From Gnetum montanum (Eukaryota; Streptophyta; Gnetopsida; Gnetales; Gnetaceae): DNA of 64,000 nucleotides. Shown here piece by piece: positions 23,645 to 34,074 of this stretch. The DNA lies in NCBI GenBank assembly GCA_015680685.1, contig MNCI01001928.1, positions 1,282-65,281 of the forward strand. The letters run 5' to 3'. The position numbers and the translations under genes are program-made. Every line of letters begins with the position of its first letter. Within the stretch, counting starts at the first letter, position 1. The notes under the pieces were generated by a model that did no database searches, had not been told where the DNA came from, and saw only the letters and a program-made list of their open reading frames with translations.

Positions 23645-25899
23645 CTATAATCACAATAAGACCATGGATTAGCAATCATTGTATAACCTTAAAACAATTG
23701 GGATACCTTAACTCTTAAGGATGGTTATGCTTTGGCTAAGTTGTGATTATGGTTGATTTAATTGATCCAATTACCACTTATTAATGTATTTTCATTAATA
23801 AATCATCCCGAAGGATGTTGGAAGGGTTAACTTGTGAAAAAGTTGATGTTTATATGTTGTTAAGGTTATCAACCCTTTGGGAGAATTAGGAAAATTTTCA
23901 AAAATTTTCATCAAAACCTTAAGGTTTGCAGCCCCCATGATAAAGATCTTACCTTTGATAAGTGTAGGATCAAAAAATGGAATGATTTGAATAAACAGTT
24001 GGGAGGTGATGAGCTTTGGAAGGTTTTGGGCTCTGAAAAATTTCAAAAACTCCTCATGTGTTATGAGAAAATGATGAAAAATTGCAAAGTGTCTAACAGT
24101 ATATATAGGGTTTTTGCACTTCATTGACAAGGCCTAGTCGACTAGGGTGGATGCATCAATGGGGCCTCAATGATGCAATTGTTTACCACCATAGTCAAAC
24201 TTTGACCTTAGTCAAACTTGCAAATATGAAGAGTTTTTGAGTGAAATTGGTGTCAAATGAAAGCTTAAAATATCAAGAATAATATGAAAACATGAGAAGA
24301 GGGTTTTTAAGCTCATAAATTTTGGAAAAAAGAGAAAAATTAATTTAGTGGATGAATGAAATGAAAGATTAAGGAGCACTAAGGGATTTACTCAATGGAA
24401 AATGCAAAAGAATTTGGGTCCTCTCCATAGTAAGGTCATAGAGTTAGACCTTAACTAACCAAGCCAAGAGCTATGCAAGTGGGTCCTCTCCATAGTAAGG
24501 TCATGCCCTTTTTGCCCTTGCATAACCTCAACTAAGGAGTCCATGGGCCCCATAGTCGATTTAATGATCATGACAAGTTAAGGACCAACCTGAAAGAATC
24601 TACTCAAGAATCCCAACACATGAGACTAAGACATAGAGCATAACATAGAACCCAGTAGTGAGGTGATTTATGGTAGCATGGATGGATGATATAGAAGTTA
24701 GAATGAAGTTCCAGATTGAGGTCATAAGAAGTCCCTTGTGGAATTTGTGGTTAAAATGACCTGAGAAGTTCCATCCTTAGTTCAGACCAAAATCATACGC
24801 ATTCAATGGCTTCTTATCATCACTCAAAGACCGATCCACCCACTTGAGACACAAGAATGCTTCCATAAAACAACCACCATTCCAAAAAAAGAGGAAAAGA
24901 GAAGTAGGAAGTGAGAGAGAGGGCCTTAGTTAGAGGAGACCTTTAGGCATAGGTGCATGCCATTTGAGTCCCATAACTAGTGCTTGTAGCTTTTTTATTT
25001 GTCCAAGGGGTGTGCTTTGAATTTCCATTGTTTTTTTTATTTGTTTTATTTTTTTAATGGAAACCACACCATGTAATGACATTATTTGACTTTCTATTAG
25101 TGGTTGGTGTGGAACGGTAAGAAGTCAGTGAAAAACACTTAAGCACTCAAGTAAGTAGAAGAGTACAAAGAGTAACAAGTCCCCTTGAAGTCACATCCTT
25201 TACAAACCTTTGAATCTTTCCTAATTCTGGAACTACCAAGATCACTTATTAATTAAAAGTTTCTTTAATGAAAGGGACCTTAAATTTGCAAAACAAGGAA
25301 AGCCATAGAGTTCATTGGATGGGTAGATGACATGGACTCACTTCCTATTTCATGACAAATTAAGCATGTCAAAGTAATCAGACATTAGAATTCAAAAATA
25401 GCAACCAGACATCGATAATCACAACATTAAGCACAAACCATCATTAGTAAATAGTAACAACGACACTGTGTCCTGTGATAATAAAGCACTTTTTATTAGC
25501 AAACATGAGGAAATATCACACTTAAATTAAAACAAACAAAGTAAAATATATAAGAAAATGTAAAATAGTCAAGAAGGTTCAAAGGTACTAAAGATGGTGT
25601 AAAATTAGAAAAATTTGAAAAATCAAGAATTTGTAAAATAAATAATTTGTAAAAATAAAAAACATGAAAACAAAAAAGAAGAAAAAATGAGAATCCAATT
25701 TGATGGTTAGCATAGATGGCCATCTCCCCCATGACTAAGTTGGAAAGAGGAGATCCAAAAAATAGAATGTGGCTGTCCATCTGTTGAGGTGGCATTTACA
25801 CTGGCCTATCTTAGTTCGAGGAAAGGCTTCACTTGTTGGATGTTGATCAACTACTTTTTATTTGGGCTTTTAGGTTTGTAGATTATCATGGCCCCAGAG
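23645..25899 (-). other. E1 spacer between integrase and extra ORF
   Basis: No supported gene. A 99-codon frame at 25795-25496 is almost all Phe, Leu, Ile and Tyr from T-rich low-complexity sequence and is not called. A 111-codon frame at 24130-23795 has no recognisable motif and ends just before the extra ORF. A 25-bp perfect direct repeat, beginning TGGGTCCTCTCCATAG, lies at 24415-24439 and 24480-24504. Confidence 0.6.
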
Positions 25900-27195
25900 G
25901 GAAAGGTTTGATCAATTATATAAGGTTCGTCTCCTATTGAAGGACCTTATCTCCTATTGAAGTTTTACTTTCCTAATTCTAAGGTCATGACGTTGCTTGC
26001 TGAATGCCTTGTTCACCTCATTCAAGGATAGGGCTACTAATCAATTTTCATTTAACACATTTAGATTGATTAATCTTTCCTTCTATTTTAGACTTAAGTC
26101 AAGGTTTAGATCACAAGCTGTTGAGAGTGTACAAGGCTCAGATTGAATTGGGAGCATTGGAAGTTTCCTGTACATTAACTCGTAGGGAGAATAACCAATA
26201 GGAAGTTTCCAAGTTGAACGATAAGCCCAAAGAGCATTGTTAAGCTTTGCACTCCAATCCTTCCTATACTTGCTAATGGCTGGTGTTAGTATTTTTGTAA
26301 TATTCTAGTTGGTTACCTTTGCTTGACCATTGGCTTGGGGATCGTAAGGTGTTGTTAATTTATGTTCTACCCCTAAGTGTTACATTAATTTTCTAAATGT
26401 GACACATGTGAAATGAGTTTCATTATCAAAAATTAGTGAATGTGGCATCCCAGACTTATTCAGGATATTTTGTTGTATAAATTTGGTAGCACTAGATGAT
26501 GTACAATCAGGAACGGCTACTACTTCTACCCATTTTGTGTAGTAGTTAACTACTACTATAATATACACCTTTTTATTGGACATGGGTGTGATGGGACCTA
26601 TGAAGTCAACACCCCATATGTTGAAAGCTTCTAGTGGTTGAATCCACTGTTGAGGACCTTCCATGTGAGTGGTCATCCGCTCATCATGTTGATAACATTC
26701 ACAAGACTTGACGAACTCATGGGCATCATTAAAGATTATAAGCCAATAGTATCTTGCCTTCAGGATTTTTATGGACATGTGTCTCCCTACATAGTGGCCT
26801 TTGCAAGGCCCTTTGTGAGCATCTTGGAGAACGCATAATTAATCTTTGTCAAGGACACACCAACAGATTAGGCCATTGGAACACACCTTGTAAAGGTGTC
26901 CATTGATTTTCATGAAGTATTTGGCCTGATGAAGGAATTTTTGCTTTTTTCTAAAATCCAAGTCTTGTGGCTTCTCTTGAGTGAGAAGATATGTGAGGAT
27001 GCCATTATACCATATTTCTTTTTTAGGCATTTGATCACTTATTACTCCAGTAAAGAGGAGTTCGTTTGGAAACTGATCAGAGAGTGGGCTCTCCTCCTCT
27101 TTGTTATTCCATCTTAAGTGAGAGAGGTGGCTAGTGATCACATTCTTGATCCCTTTTTGATCTACTAGAGTGAGATCAAATTCTTGTAAGATCAC
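25900..27195 (-). pseudogene. E1 integrase
   Basis: 27195-26839 carries the RNase H tail and linker into integrase. 26778-26380 has the zinc-binding remnant SCECYQHDE and the catalytic core: WGVDFIGPI (first Asp) and IFDNETHF (second Asp). After a stop the reading resumes with YDPQANGQAKVTN, where the third catalytic residue, normally Glu after NGQV, is Lys at 26317-26319. DWSAKLNNALWAYRS and YSPYELMY complete the C-terminal part. Both the stop and the Glu-to-Lys change make it inactive. Confidence 0.87.
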
Positions 27196-27199
27196 AAAC

Positions 27200-28619
27200 C
27201 ATCATATGACATGAGGGCTCACCATTCACTTACTCATGAGGAAGCAAATAGCAATTTGGTCCATATGCACAAATACTTTGTAACCAAGCACATAGTACCT
27301 AAACTTTTCTTGTGTGTATACCACTGCCATTAGTTCTTTCTCTATGGTGGTGTAATTTAACTATGCTCCCATAATGCTTTGACTCATGTAGTGGATGTAG
27401 CATGGACATTTCTTATCGTTCATCTGTGTGAGTACTACTCCCAAAGCATAGTTATATGCATGTGTCATGCTATGAAAGGGTTTGGACTAATCTAGTGCTT
27501 GTAGGATTGGTGTTTCTATGAGTTTCTTCTTTAATTATTGGAATGCGTGTTCACATTCATTGGTCCAAATAAAAAGTGCATCTTTCTTTGTAAGCTCTAC
27601 CAATGACTTTGCGATCTTAGAGAAATTCTTTATGAATCGCCAGTAGGAACTAGTGTGTTCAAGGAATGGCTAGACATATTTAATGGTCTCTGGTTGACAT
27701 GTTATTCCTTGGATGACCCTTATTTTTTCTAGGTCTACCTCAATCCCTTTCTATGAAATTTGGTGCCCTAGCACAATGCCCTCTTAGACCATGAGATGGC
27801 TCTTTTGCCAATTGAGCCATAGGTTTATCTTTACACATCTCTTCAGTGCTTACTCAAGTTGGTCCAAGGCTTACTCAAATGTAGCTTCATAGGTGGAGAA
27901 GTCATTCATGAAGACTTCAACACCACTACTAATTTGTGGTTGGAAGATATTAAGGACCAAGTGTTAAAATGTTGTAGGGGCATTGCATAGACCAAATGGC
28001 ATCTTACAATATGCAAAAGTTCCCTAAGGGCTTGTGAATGTTATCTTGGCTTGATCTTTGGGTGCAATTTGGATTTGGTTATAGCCGCTTAACCATCCAA
28101 GAAACTATAATAATAATGCCCAGATATAGTGTCTAACACTTGATTTACAAATGAAAAAGGAAAGTCATCTTTAAATGTTGTCATATTCAATAGCCTGAAG
28201 TCAATGCAAACCCACCATTTACCATCCTTCTTTGGTATAATTACAAGTGGCCTAACCCACTCAGTATTCATAATTGGATAAATGAACCCTGCCTTGAGGA
28301 CTCGTTCTATCTTCTCCTTGATAATTTGCTTCAATTTGGGGTTTAGCTGCCTCTGCGGCTGCCTGCTAGGCTTTATAGATGGGTCAGTGTAAATGTAATG
28401 TTGGCATACGCTTGGATCAATTCTTGTTAGCTCTAGGTATGACCAAGCAAAGGCTGTTGACCATTTTTTCACCACTTTCAACAACTTTTCTTTTTGTGCA
28501 AAAGTAAGTTTTTTATTAATTATGACTAGTTTACCATTCTTTAAAAATGCATATTTCATACCAGTTGGTAAATTTTTTAGCTCTAAGGACTCTTGCTTGA
28601 AGTGATTAGGGATTTTCAA
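27200..28619 (-). pseudogene. E1 reverse transcriptase and RNase H
   Basis: The 176-codon open block 28619-28089 covers RT fingers and early palm: PSRQPQRQLNPKLKQIIKEK, WVRPLVIIPKKDGKWWVCID, then HYYYSFLDG, the first catalytic Asp. The frame continues past stops with KMPFGLCNAP and the second catalytic box as VFMNDFS at about 27896-27915: expected FMDD is FMND (G-to-A). RNase H-like text (CPCYIHYMSQSIMGA, YTTIEKELMAVVY) covers about 27440-27290. Reverse transcription would be blocked. Confidence 0.85.
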
Positions 28620-28874
28620 CTCTCCCCAATAGGTATTATCATCTTCATTAAAGAGTTGGAAATGAACTTATTCAATTTTTTCCATGCCTTCAACATATGC
28701 ACATGTTAAGCTCTTAGCTGGTTCCATGCATAGTGTGCTACTATTTGAATAAGCTATCAGCCACTAGGTATCCTTTTGCTTTGTGGTTGCTACGTACAGA
28801 CACCTTTGAATATTGATCTCTTGCACACACTAATTGCATGCCTTAATGTATGTGCTTTTGATGGACCAAATCTT

Positions 28875-29340
28875 TTACACACAATTGCACCCATTATCGC
28901 TATATGTGATGCATGGAATATGCTTCTTCTCAATCTTGCCTAGCTCATTTTCCTTGGATATTTTTAAAGGTAGATCCCTTATACCCATTCTTGCATCAAC
29001 CATGCTTAACCAAGCCCTTCCCATGATGATGGGGAAATCATTTTTGCAGTTGTCCACCTTGATTACTAGAAAATTAGTAGGATAGGACCACTCACAAAAT
29101 ATGGTCATAATGTCCTCTACTAATCCTAGAGGGATAATAATTGATTAATCTACTAATTCTAGATGAATTTTACTCTTCTTTAGATGTGGTAGGTTCCAGG
29201 CCTTGTACATGTCATGGAAGATGAGATTAACTCTGAAACCAAAGTTAAGAAGAGCTTTGCATGGCTTATGTCTAGTAATTTGTAGATAAATGAGTGGACT
29301 TCCTAGGTTAGATTTTTTTGTAGGAAGATTACTAGCCTTG
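28875..29340 (-). pseudogene. E1 aspartic protease remnant
   Basis: The reading contains KPCKALLNFGFRVNLI, where a protease would have the active DTG/DLG triad (here NFG), and FPIIMGRAWLSMVDARMGI, matching the (I/L)xGRxWL block near the C terminus of Ty3 proteases. The block 29108-28875 is open. The active aspartate is changed to Asn. The same C-terminal block is recognisable in E2 at about 44085-44150. Confidence 0.6.
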
Positions 29341-30399
29341 ATCTAGTTAGAAATGACATGAGTTAACATTACAGTGCGGATCCAAGGCAGCACTTGGTTT
29401 GAAGGGCACTTGAAGGTATTTGATGCAGAGAATAAGGGTGATGGAGATGCAGGGTGATTAGCTAGACTAGGTTGTGAGGGATAGAGAGGATTGTTGGGTT
29501 AGAAGAAAGGTCTTTTTCTTGATCTATTGTCTAGACCACTTGGCTGAAAAATAGGTTGTCAATGTATAGCCCTCGTAGCCTTTCATTGTTGTGGTTGTGG
29601 AGGAATTTCATCCTACATGGATGGAGTAGGAAGTAATTGGGTTGAAGGTGGAGGTGTATGTGCAGAGGGATGTAGAGGATGGTATGGATATGGATATGGA
29701 TTTTCCCCTCAAGTAGATGGTGAATGTGTTTGGTGGTACTCTAGAGGATAATAGTGATGCTAGAATGATGCATGACTTGCATAACTTCTAGGGGAGACGG
29801 TTTGCTAAACATAGTACCTGTATGGATCTGGTTGCTTATAAGGGTACTACTACCTTGGGGGTGGCATTTCCCACAATTGTGGTTGGTACCATTGTTGGTA
29901 TTGCTCATAAGGTTGTGGAGGAGTTCCACTTGGGTAGTAAGCTTGTTGTTGCTGGTGAAACTGTCTTGGACTACCTTAAGGGTAAGGCAATCATCTTGAA
30001 GCTTACCTACATGCTAGGTGAGGATTTAATGCATACACTCCAGACTCTTGTAAGTGTGACACTACAAGGCAACATCCCTTTGGATGTTCATATTGGCAAA
30101 TGTCACATTTAGTTTCATCATTAGAGTTAGACTCCGCAACTTTCTCTACTGCAGCAGCTTTGGCCTTACCTCTTTGGTAGGCACGTTTAGCTTCTTTTCA
30201 CCTCTTGTGATTATGATTACTATTTTTCTCTTTGGATTCTTAAACAATCTCCAAAGTGGTTTGAAATTTTTTGTCCAAAGAGTCCCATAACTTCTCAACC
30301 TTGGCCAAAATGTTAGAAATATATTTTTGAATGGGCAAGGTCTTTTTGTTCACCACTTCATCAAGTGCTGACTCCTCCTTGTCACAAAATTGGACCTCT

Positions 30400-31881
30400 C
30401 ATTTTTTGATGGATGGATCCCTATTATACTCTTTAGCACTTTCCCTTTTTCATAGCTCACCTTCTTCTTTTGCTGCTTGCTCAATTAGCCTTTGGTTTTG
30501 ATGAGCTCTCATTTCAAACAATCTTCCTTGGGCATACACCCCAAGGGTTCTTCTTATTTCTACTTTGAGCCTATCTATGGTATGGTGGAGTTGTTCCCTT
30601 TGAGAATAACCATGGCTAGGGCATCAATGTAAGAGTGAATAGTAGTGGCTCATGGTGGTGTCTAAGGGTTCATGTGCTCCTTGTTTTCAAACATGGATTT
30701 GCCTTCTCAAATTAGACACTCTAGAGTACATATGATATTTTTCATTAAATAGTTCTAACATGGTACTTCATTTGTGGATAGATTTTGGCTCTAAGGACTG
30801 ATACCAACTTTTAGCTTCTTTGATGAGTGTCCTTGGGAAAAGCTTGAGTTTCTACCACTTATTCTCTATGTTTTGTAAGGCATAGGCATCTTGAAAAGCT
30901 TGCAAATGTGTTTGTATATTAGAGTTGTATCCCCCTTCAAATTTTGGGATATTGTTCATGTCTAGGTACTTGATTTGATTATCCTTTATATGCTTGGTTA
31001 GGATTTTCATTGCCTCTGCAATGTTGAGCATACTTTGAGTTGCCATTAGAGGTTCATCATCATCACTACATCTATGATGGCGATGATGGTTTTGGACACC
31101 CCTTTGATTTTGGTGGCCTTCACAATCATTGTTGTTTCACTGATCACCTTCATCATAGTTGTTTTGACAATAGTTTCCATGAGAACTGTTAGATGAAGAG
31201 GAATGTTTGGAATTGGATGACGAGGAAGGTGGACTGCCACCACCACCATGGTGTCTGCCATCACTCTTACGTTTATTATGATCACCATCCTTAGATCTCT
31301 TGCTGTTGTGATGCTTTATTATGATCACCATCCTTTAGATCTCTTGCTGTTGTGATGCTTATTTGAGTCCCTACCTTGGTTGTCACTTTTTCTTAAACCT
31401 AATTTATGAATAGTGGATTGCAAGTTCAAGTTCACACCATCACCATTAGTAACAAGGGGTGGAGAATATTCATGTTAAGATCCTTCAGTAGGAGGATCCT
31501 AAATGTCATCTTGATTTAGTAGGAACAAGGGACTGGTGTAATGTTTTCCCTTTGTAGCTTCATGGAGTTTTTCTTGATGTTGATCTTGTTTGTGTCGTGT
31601 TTCAGTAGGATAGTAGTTTCGAGTGTCATATCCATTCACAACGTATTCTTCATGAAGATTTGCTATGCCAAACTTCTTAAGGATCTTGAATAGCATATCG
31701 GGCATAGATCTATTAGGGGGAAAAACAACATTACCCTTCATATCATGCCATCATAGTTGTTCATCCTGATGTAGGATGAAGATGAAGTTTGACACAAACT
31801 CATCTAGATGAGTGTATACCACCTTGCATTCTTGTGGAGTTGATGGTTTGGTATCCTCGTGCTTGCGAGAAGAAGAAGACA
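30400..31881 (-). pseudogene. E1 gag, decayed
   Basis: Starts at ATG 31881 (MSSSSRKHEDTK...), 160 bp inside the 5' LTR. Open blocks 31741-31499, 31331-31046 and 31046-30852 lie in shifting frames. The 31331-31046 part is basic and rich in His, Ser and Arg. The 30960-30850 part, MNNIPKFEGGYNSNIQTHL, is the recognisable start of a retrotransposon gag fold and has a near copy in E2 at about 35070-35160. A 43/44-bp tandem duplication at 31272-31358 causes one of the frameshifts. The product would form the particle; this copy cannot. Confidence 0.7.
31272..31358. repeat. 43/44-bp tandem duplication within E1 gag
   Basis: TTTATTATGATCACCATCC...GTGATGC occurs at 31272-31314 and again at 31315-31358 with one extra T. 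The second copy is 44 bp, so the duplication shifts the gag frame. It explains why the basic Ser/His/Lys-rich segment appears in two frames. Confidence 0.88.
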
Positions 31882-32022
31882 TTTTACAAAACAAAACAAA
31901 ATAAAATTATTAGTGTGCTTTTATAATTCTATGTATAGTGGGAATGATATTGATCTTGAGGTTTGTACAATGATATTAATGATATTTACTTAGACCTAAG
32001 TAGTGCACATTCTACAAAAAAA

Positions 32023-32042
32023 TTCCCTAGCAATGATGCCAA
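32023..32042 (-). promoter_or_regulatory. E1 primer-binding site, tRNA-Asp type
   Basis: Directly abutting the 5' LTR, the minus strand reads TTGGCATCATTGCTAGGGAA. This is the tRNA-Asp-type site common in Athila and Tat elements (TTGGCGCCGTTGCCGGGGA) with transitions at its CpG positions. Its position and zero spacing support the call. Confidence 0.7.
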
Positions 32043-32981
32043 TGATGAGTGGCGAGGTACCCCTACACCCAACCATATGAATCACAAAGCATTCATGTGT
32101 GATCCAGTTGAATTTCATGGACTTTATTATTTCCAGTGGACTAGTCCTTTAGGAAGTGAATCTAGCCTTGAGGTCAATTATTGTCTTCCTAATTACACTT
32201 GTGACATTCGTTGGTATGGTTAAGTGTAACTGAGGCATTCGATTTTTATCATTTTTATGTTTTATATTTGGGTGCTTGAAATGTAGATAAAAGGAATTTG
32301 ATTAACTAATCTAAGTTAACTAATTAACTAATTATTTAACTAATCCTAACATAAGTATCCGTTCCCAATTTCTGTACATGTCCTAAACCCACATATCCAT
32401 TGTTGGGCGACCAAGCACTATGCTACTGGGCAAACCAAGCAATAACGTTGTTGGGATTACCAAGAAAATACATGTTACACTTGAAGCGATCGTACTTATG
32501 TGTGTAATCTATTTAGCTTAATTGCTTCATTAACATACTAATTGGAAAATAATTAATAACTAATTGAAAACATTTAATAAATAAGTAAGAACACTAAATG
32601 CATAAATGAAATAGATAATCTTTTCAAAGTGCTGCAATGTTTATTAGAAAGCTCATCTTTATTACCACACACATTGTCGTGCTCAAGTACAACAATGCTT
32701 GAATAAAGATCCGTACACTCAATGGCTCCTGTTGCGGGCACTTGGAGGAAAAATTTTAACTTTCAAATGGAGAAAATGCAAGAGCTTCATTGCAACTCCA
32801 ATCTCTACTTGCCATAAATGCAGATACATGCATGTATTTATAGTTGACTGCAGGCACTACATCGATGGGGCCACGTTTATGCATGATATGATGAATTAAC
32901 TAGGCCTCATCGATGAGGCCCAAATGATGAGGTTGCATTGACGAGGTTTCAATGACACAATTGATAGAACGTGACTCATCA
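32043..32981 (-). repeat. E1 5' LTR
   Basis: 939 bp. On the coding (minus) strand it carries TATAAATA (complement of 32835-32842), the likely Pol II TATA box, and the same box is present in the other LTR. Sequence agreement with 19632-20558 runs through the whole length with scattered substitutions and small indels. Confidence 0.92.
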
Positions 32982-34074
32982 TTTATGATATCTTGAACAT
33001 AATAAAAATTTCCAATTTCTAGTTTCTAGTAATTATGGCAAAGCTCTTGTAGTATGATTTCGTAGTCTTAGTGATGAACCATATGTAAGTTAGCCATATC
33101 AATGCAGTTACGATAATGTAGGCTAACCTACATTAATATATAAATAATAAAGGCCTATATAAATGTATTAGCTACTATATTTATGATACTATTTAGTCAT
33201 TAATGTAGTAAAGTTCTTGTAGTTTATTTTTGTAGAAGTTAGAATAGTCAACAAGTAGCCATAGTGTGAACTTGAATTAAATGATGAAATTTTATTCAAG
33301 TAATCTTGTACCTAGACACAGTTCATAATGATAATAAGATCAAGATTAATTCACCTTTATTACAAAAATTTAACTTAGCTTAGAATTTACATTTAATGCA
33401 ATTTATTTCCCATGCAACTAGAATAATGATTACTTTTCATAAGAATCTAGAATGATAATTTTACATGTCAATGCATGTTAAGCACATGGAATGAGTATGA
33501 CTAAATCTAAGAATAAACACATTACCATTTGGTAATCCTAATAATATTGTCACTTGGTATGCCTAGTAATAAACACTTGGTAATCTAGCAACGATAGTGT
33601 GAGTTCAAGATATGTATAGTGAGTTGGGAATGGATGCTCATTGCTTAGGCTATGCTAGACTAGACTCATTTCTTGCATTTAGACTAATTAGAATAATGAG
33701 ATTTAATTTTAATATTTGAATAATATTTTAATCATGGTCCATCAACATCATCCATCATGTGTCTTAGTTATACTTAACCATACACACAAAGGGCCATTTG
33801 AGTATAATTAGAAAGATAGTGACTTGCAGTCACACATAATGATCTAGAATAACTACTAGTCTAGTTTATGTCATATGATCAAGTTAGGTGTGAATGATTA
33901 TGAATTGTATGATTGAGTGTAGGGGATACTTACTGCTCATTATTTGTGTTATTATTAGGGATTGGTGCTAGCAACCTAGATTAGTGATATCATTTAAGAT
34001 CATTGCTTGGACTTAACAATTTATCCTTTGAAAAATATTTTTATTTTTATTAAAACACATACACTAATATCATA
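32982..34074. other. Region between E1 and E2 gag: LINE-tail-like sequence, tandem similarity, E2 leader
   Basis: 32986-33030 resembles the 3' tail of LINE A (TTGAACATAATAAAAATTTC; compare 3950-3985). 33040-33260 contains two loosely similar blocks (GCTCTTGTAGT and GTTCTTGTAGT). TTGGTGCTAGCAACCTAGA at 33962-33980 is a weak primer-site-like match that could mark the end of the E2 5' LTR, but no LTR start or partner was found. No gene. Confidence 0.4.

Larger units (their letters stand above)
19632..32981 (-). mobile_element. E1: Ty3/Athila-like LTR retrotransposon, full length but dead
   Basis: Direct terminal repeats at 19632-20558 and 32043-32981 start TGATGAGT and end ACTCATCA, an 8-bp terminal inverted repeat. 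Flanking bases are CTTAT (19627-19631) and TTTAT (32982-32986), a 5-bp target duplication with one mismatch. Coding is on the minus strand, so the right LTR is the 5' LTR. Order: primer site, gag, protease, RT, RNase H, integrase, spacer, extra ORF, polypurine tract, 3' LTR. Module order, tRNA-Asp-type primer site and a long downstream ORF fit the Athila branch of Ty3. Stops, frameshifts and lost catalytic residues show it cannot move. Confidence 0.9.

Noticed and set aside
25496-25795. Minus-strand frame of 99 codons resembling a membrane protein
   Set aside because: Almost entirely Phe, Leu, Ile and Tyr from a T-rich low-complexity tract; no homology-like words.
31963-32223. 86-codon plus-strand frame spanning the E1 primer site and LTR start
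   Set aside because: It crosses the LTR border on the antisense strand, and the LTR part recurs in the other LTR; an incidental frame.
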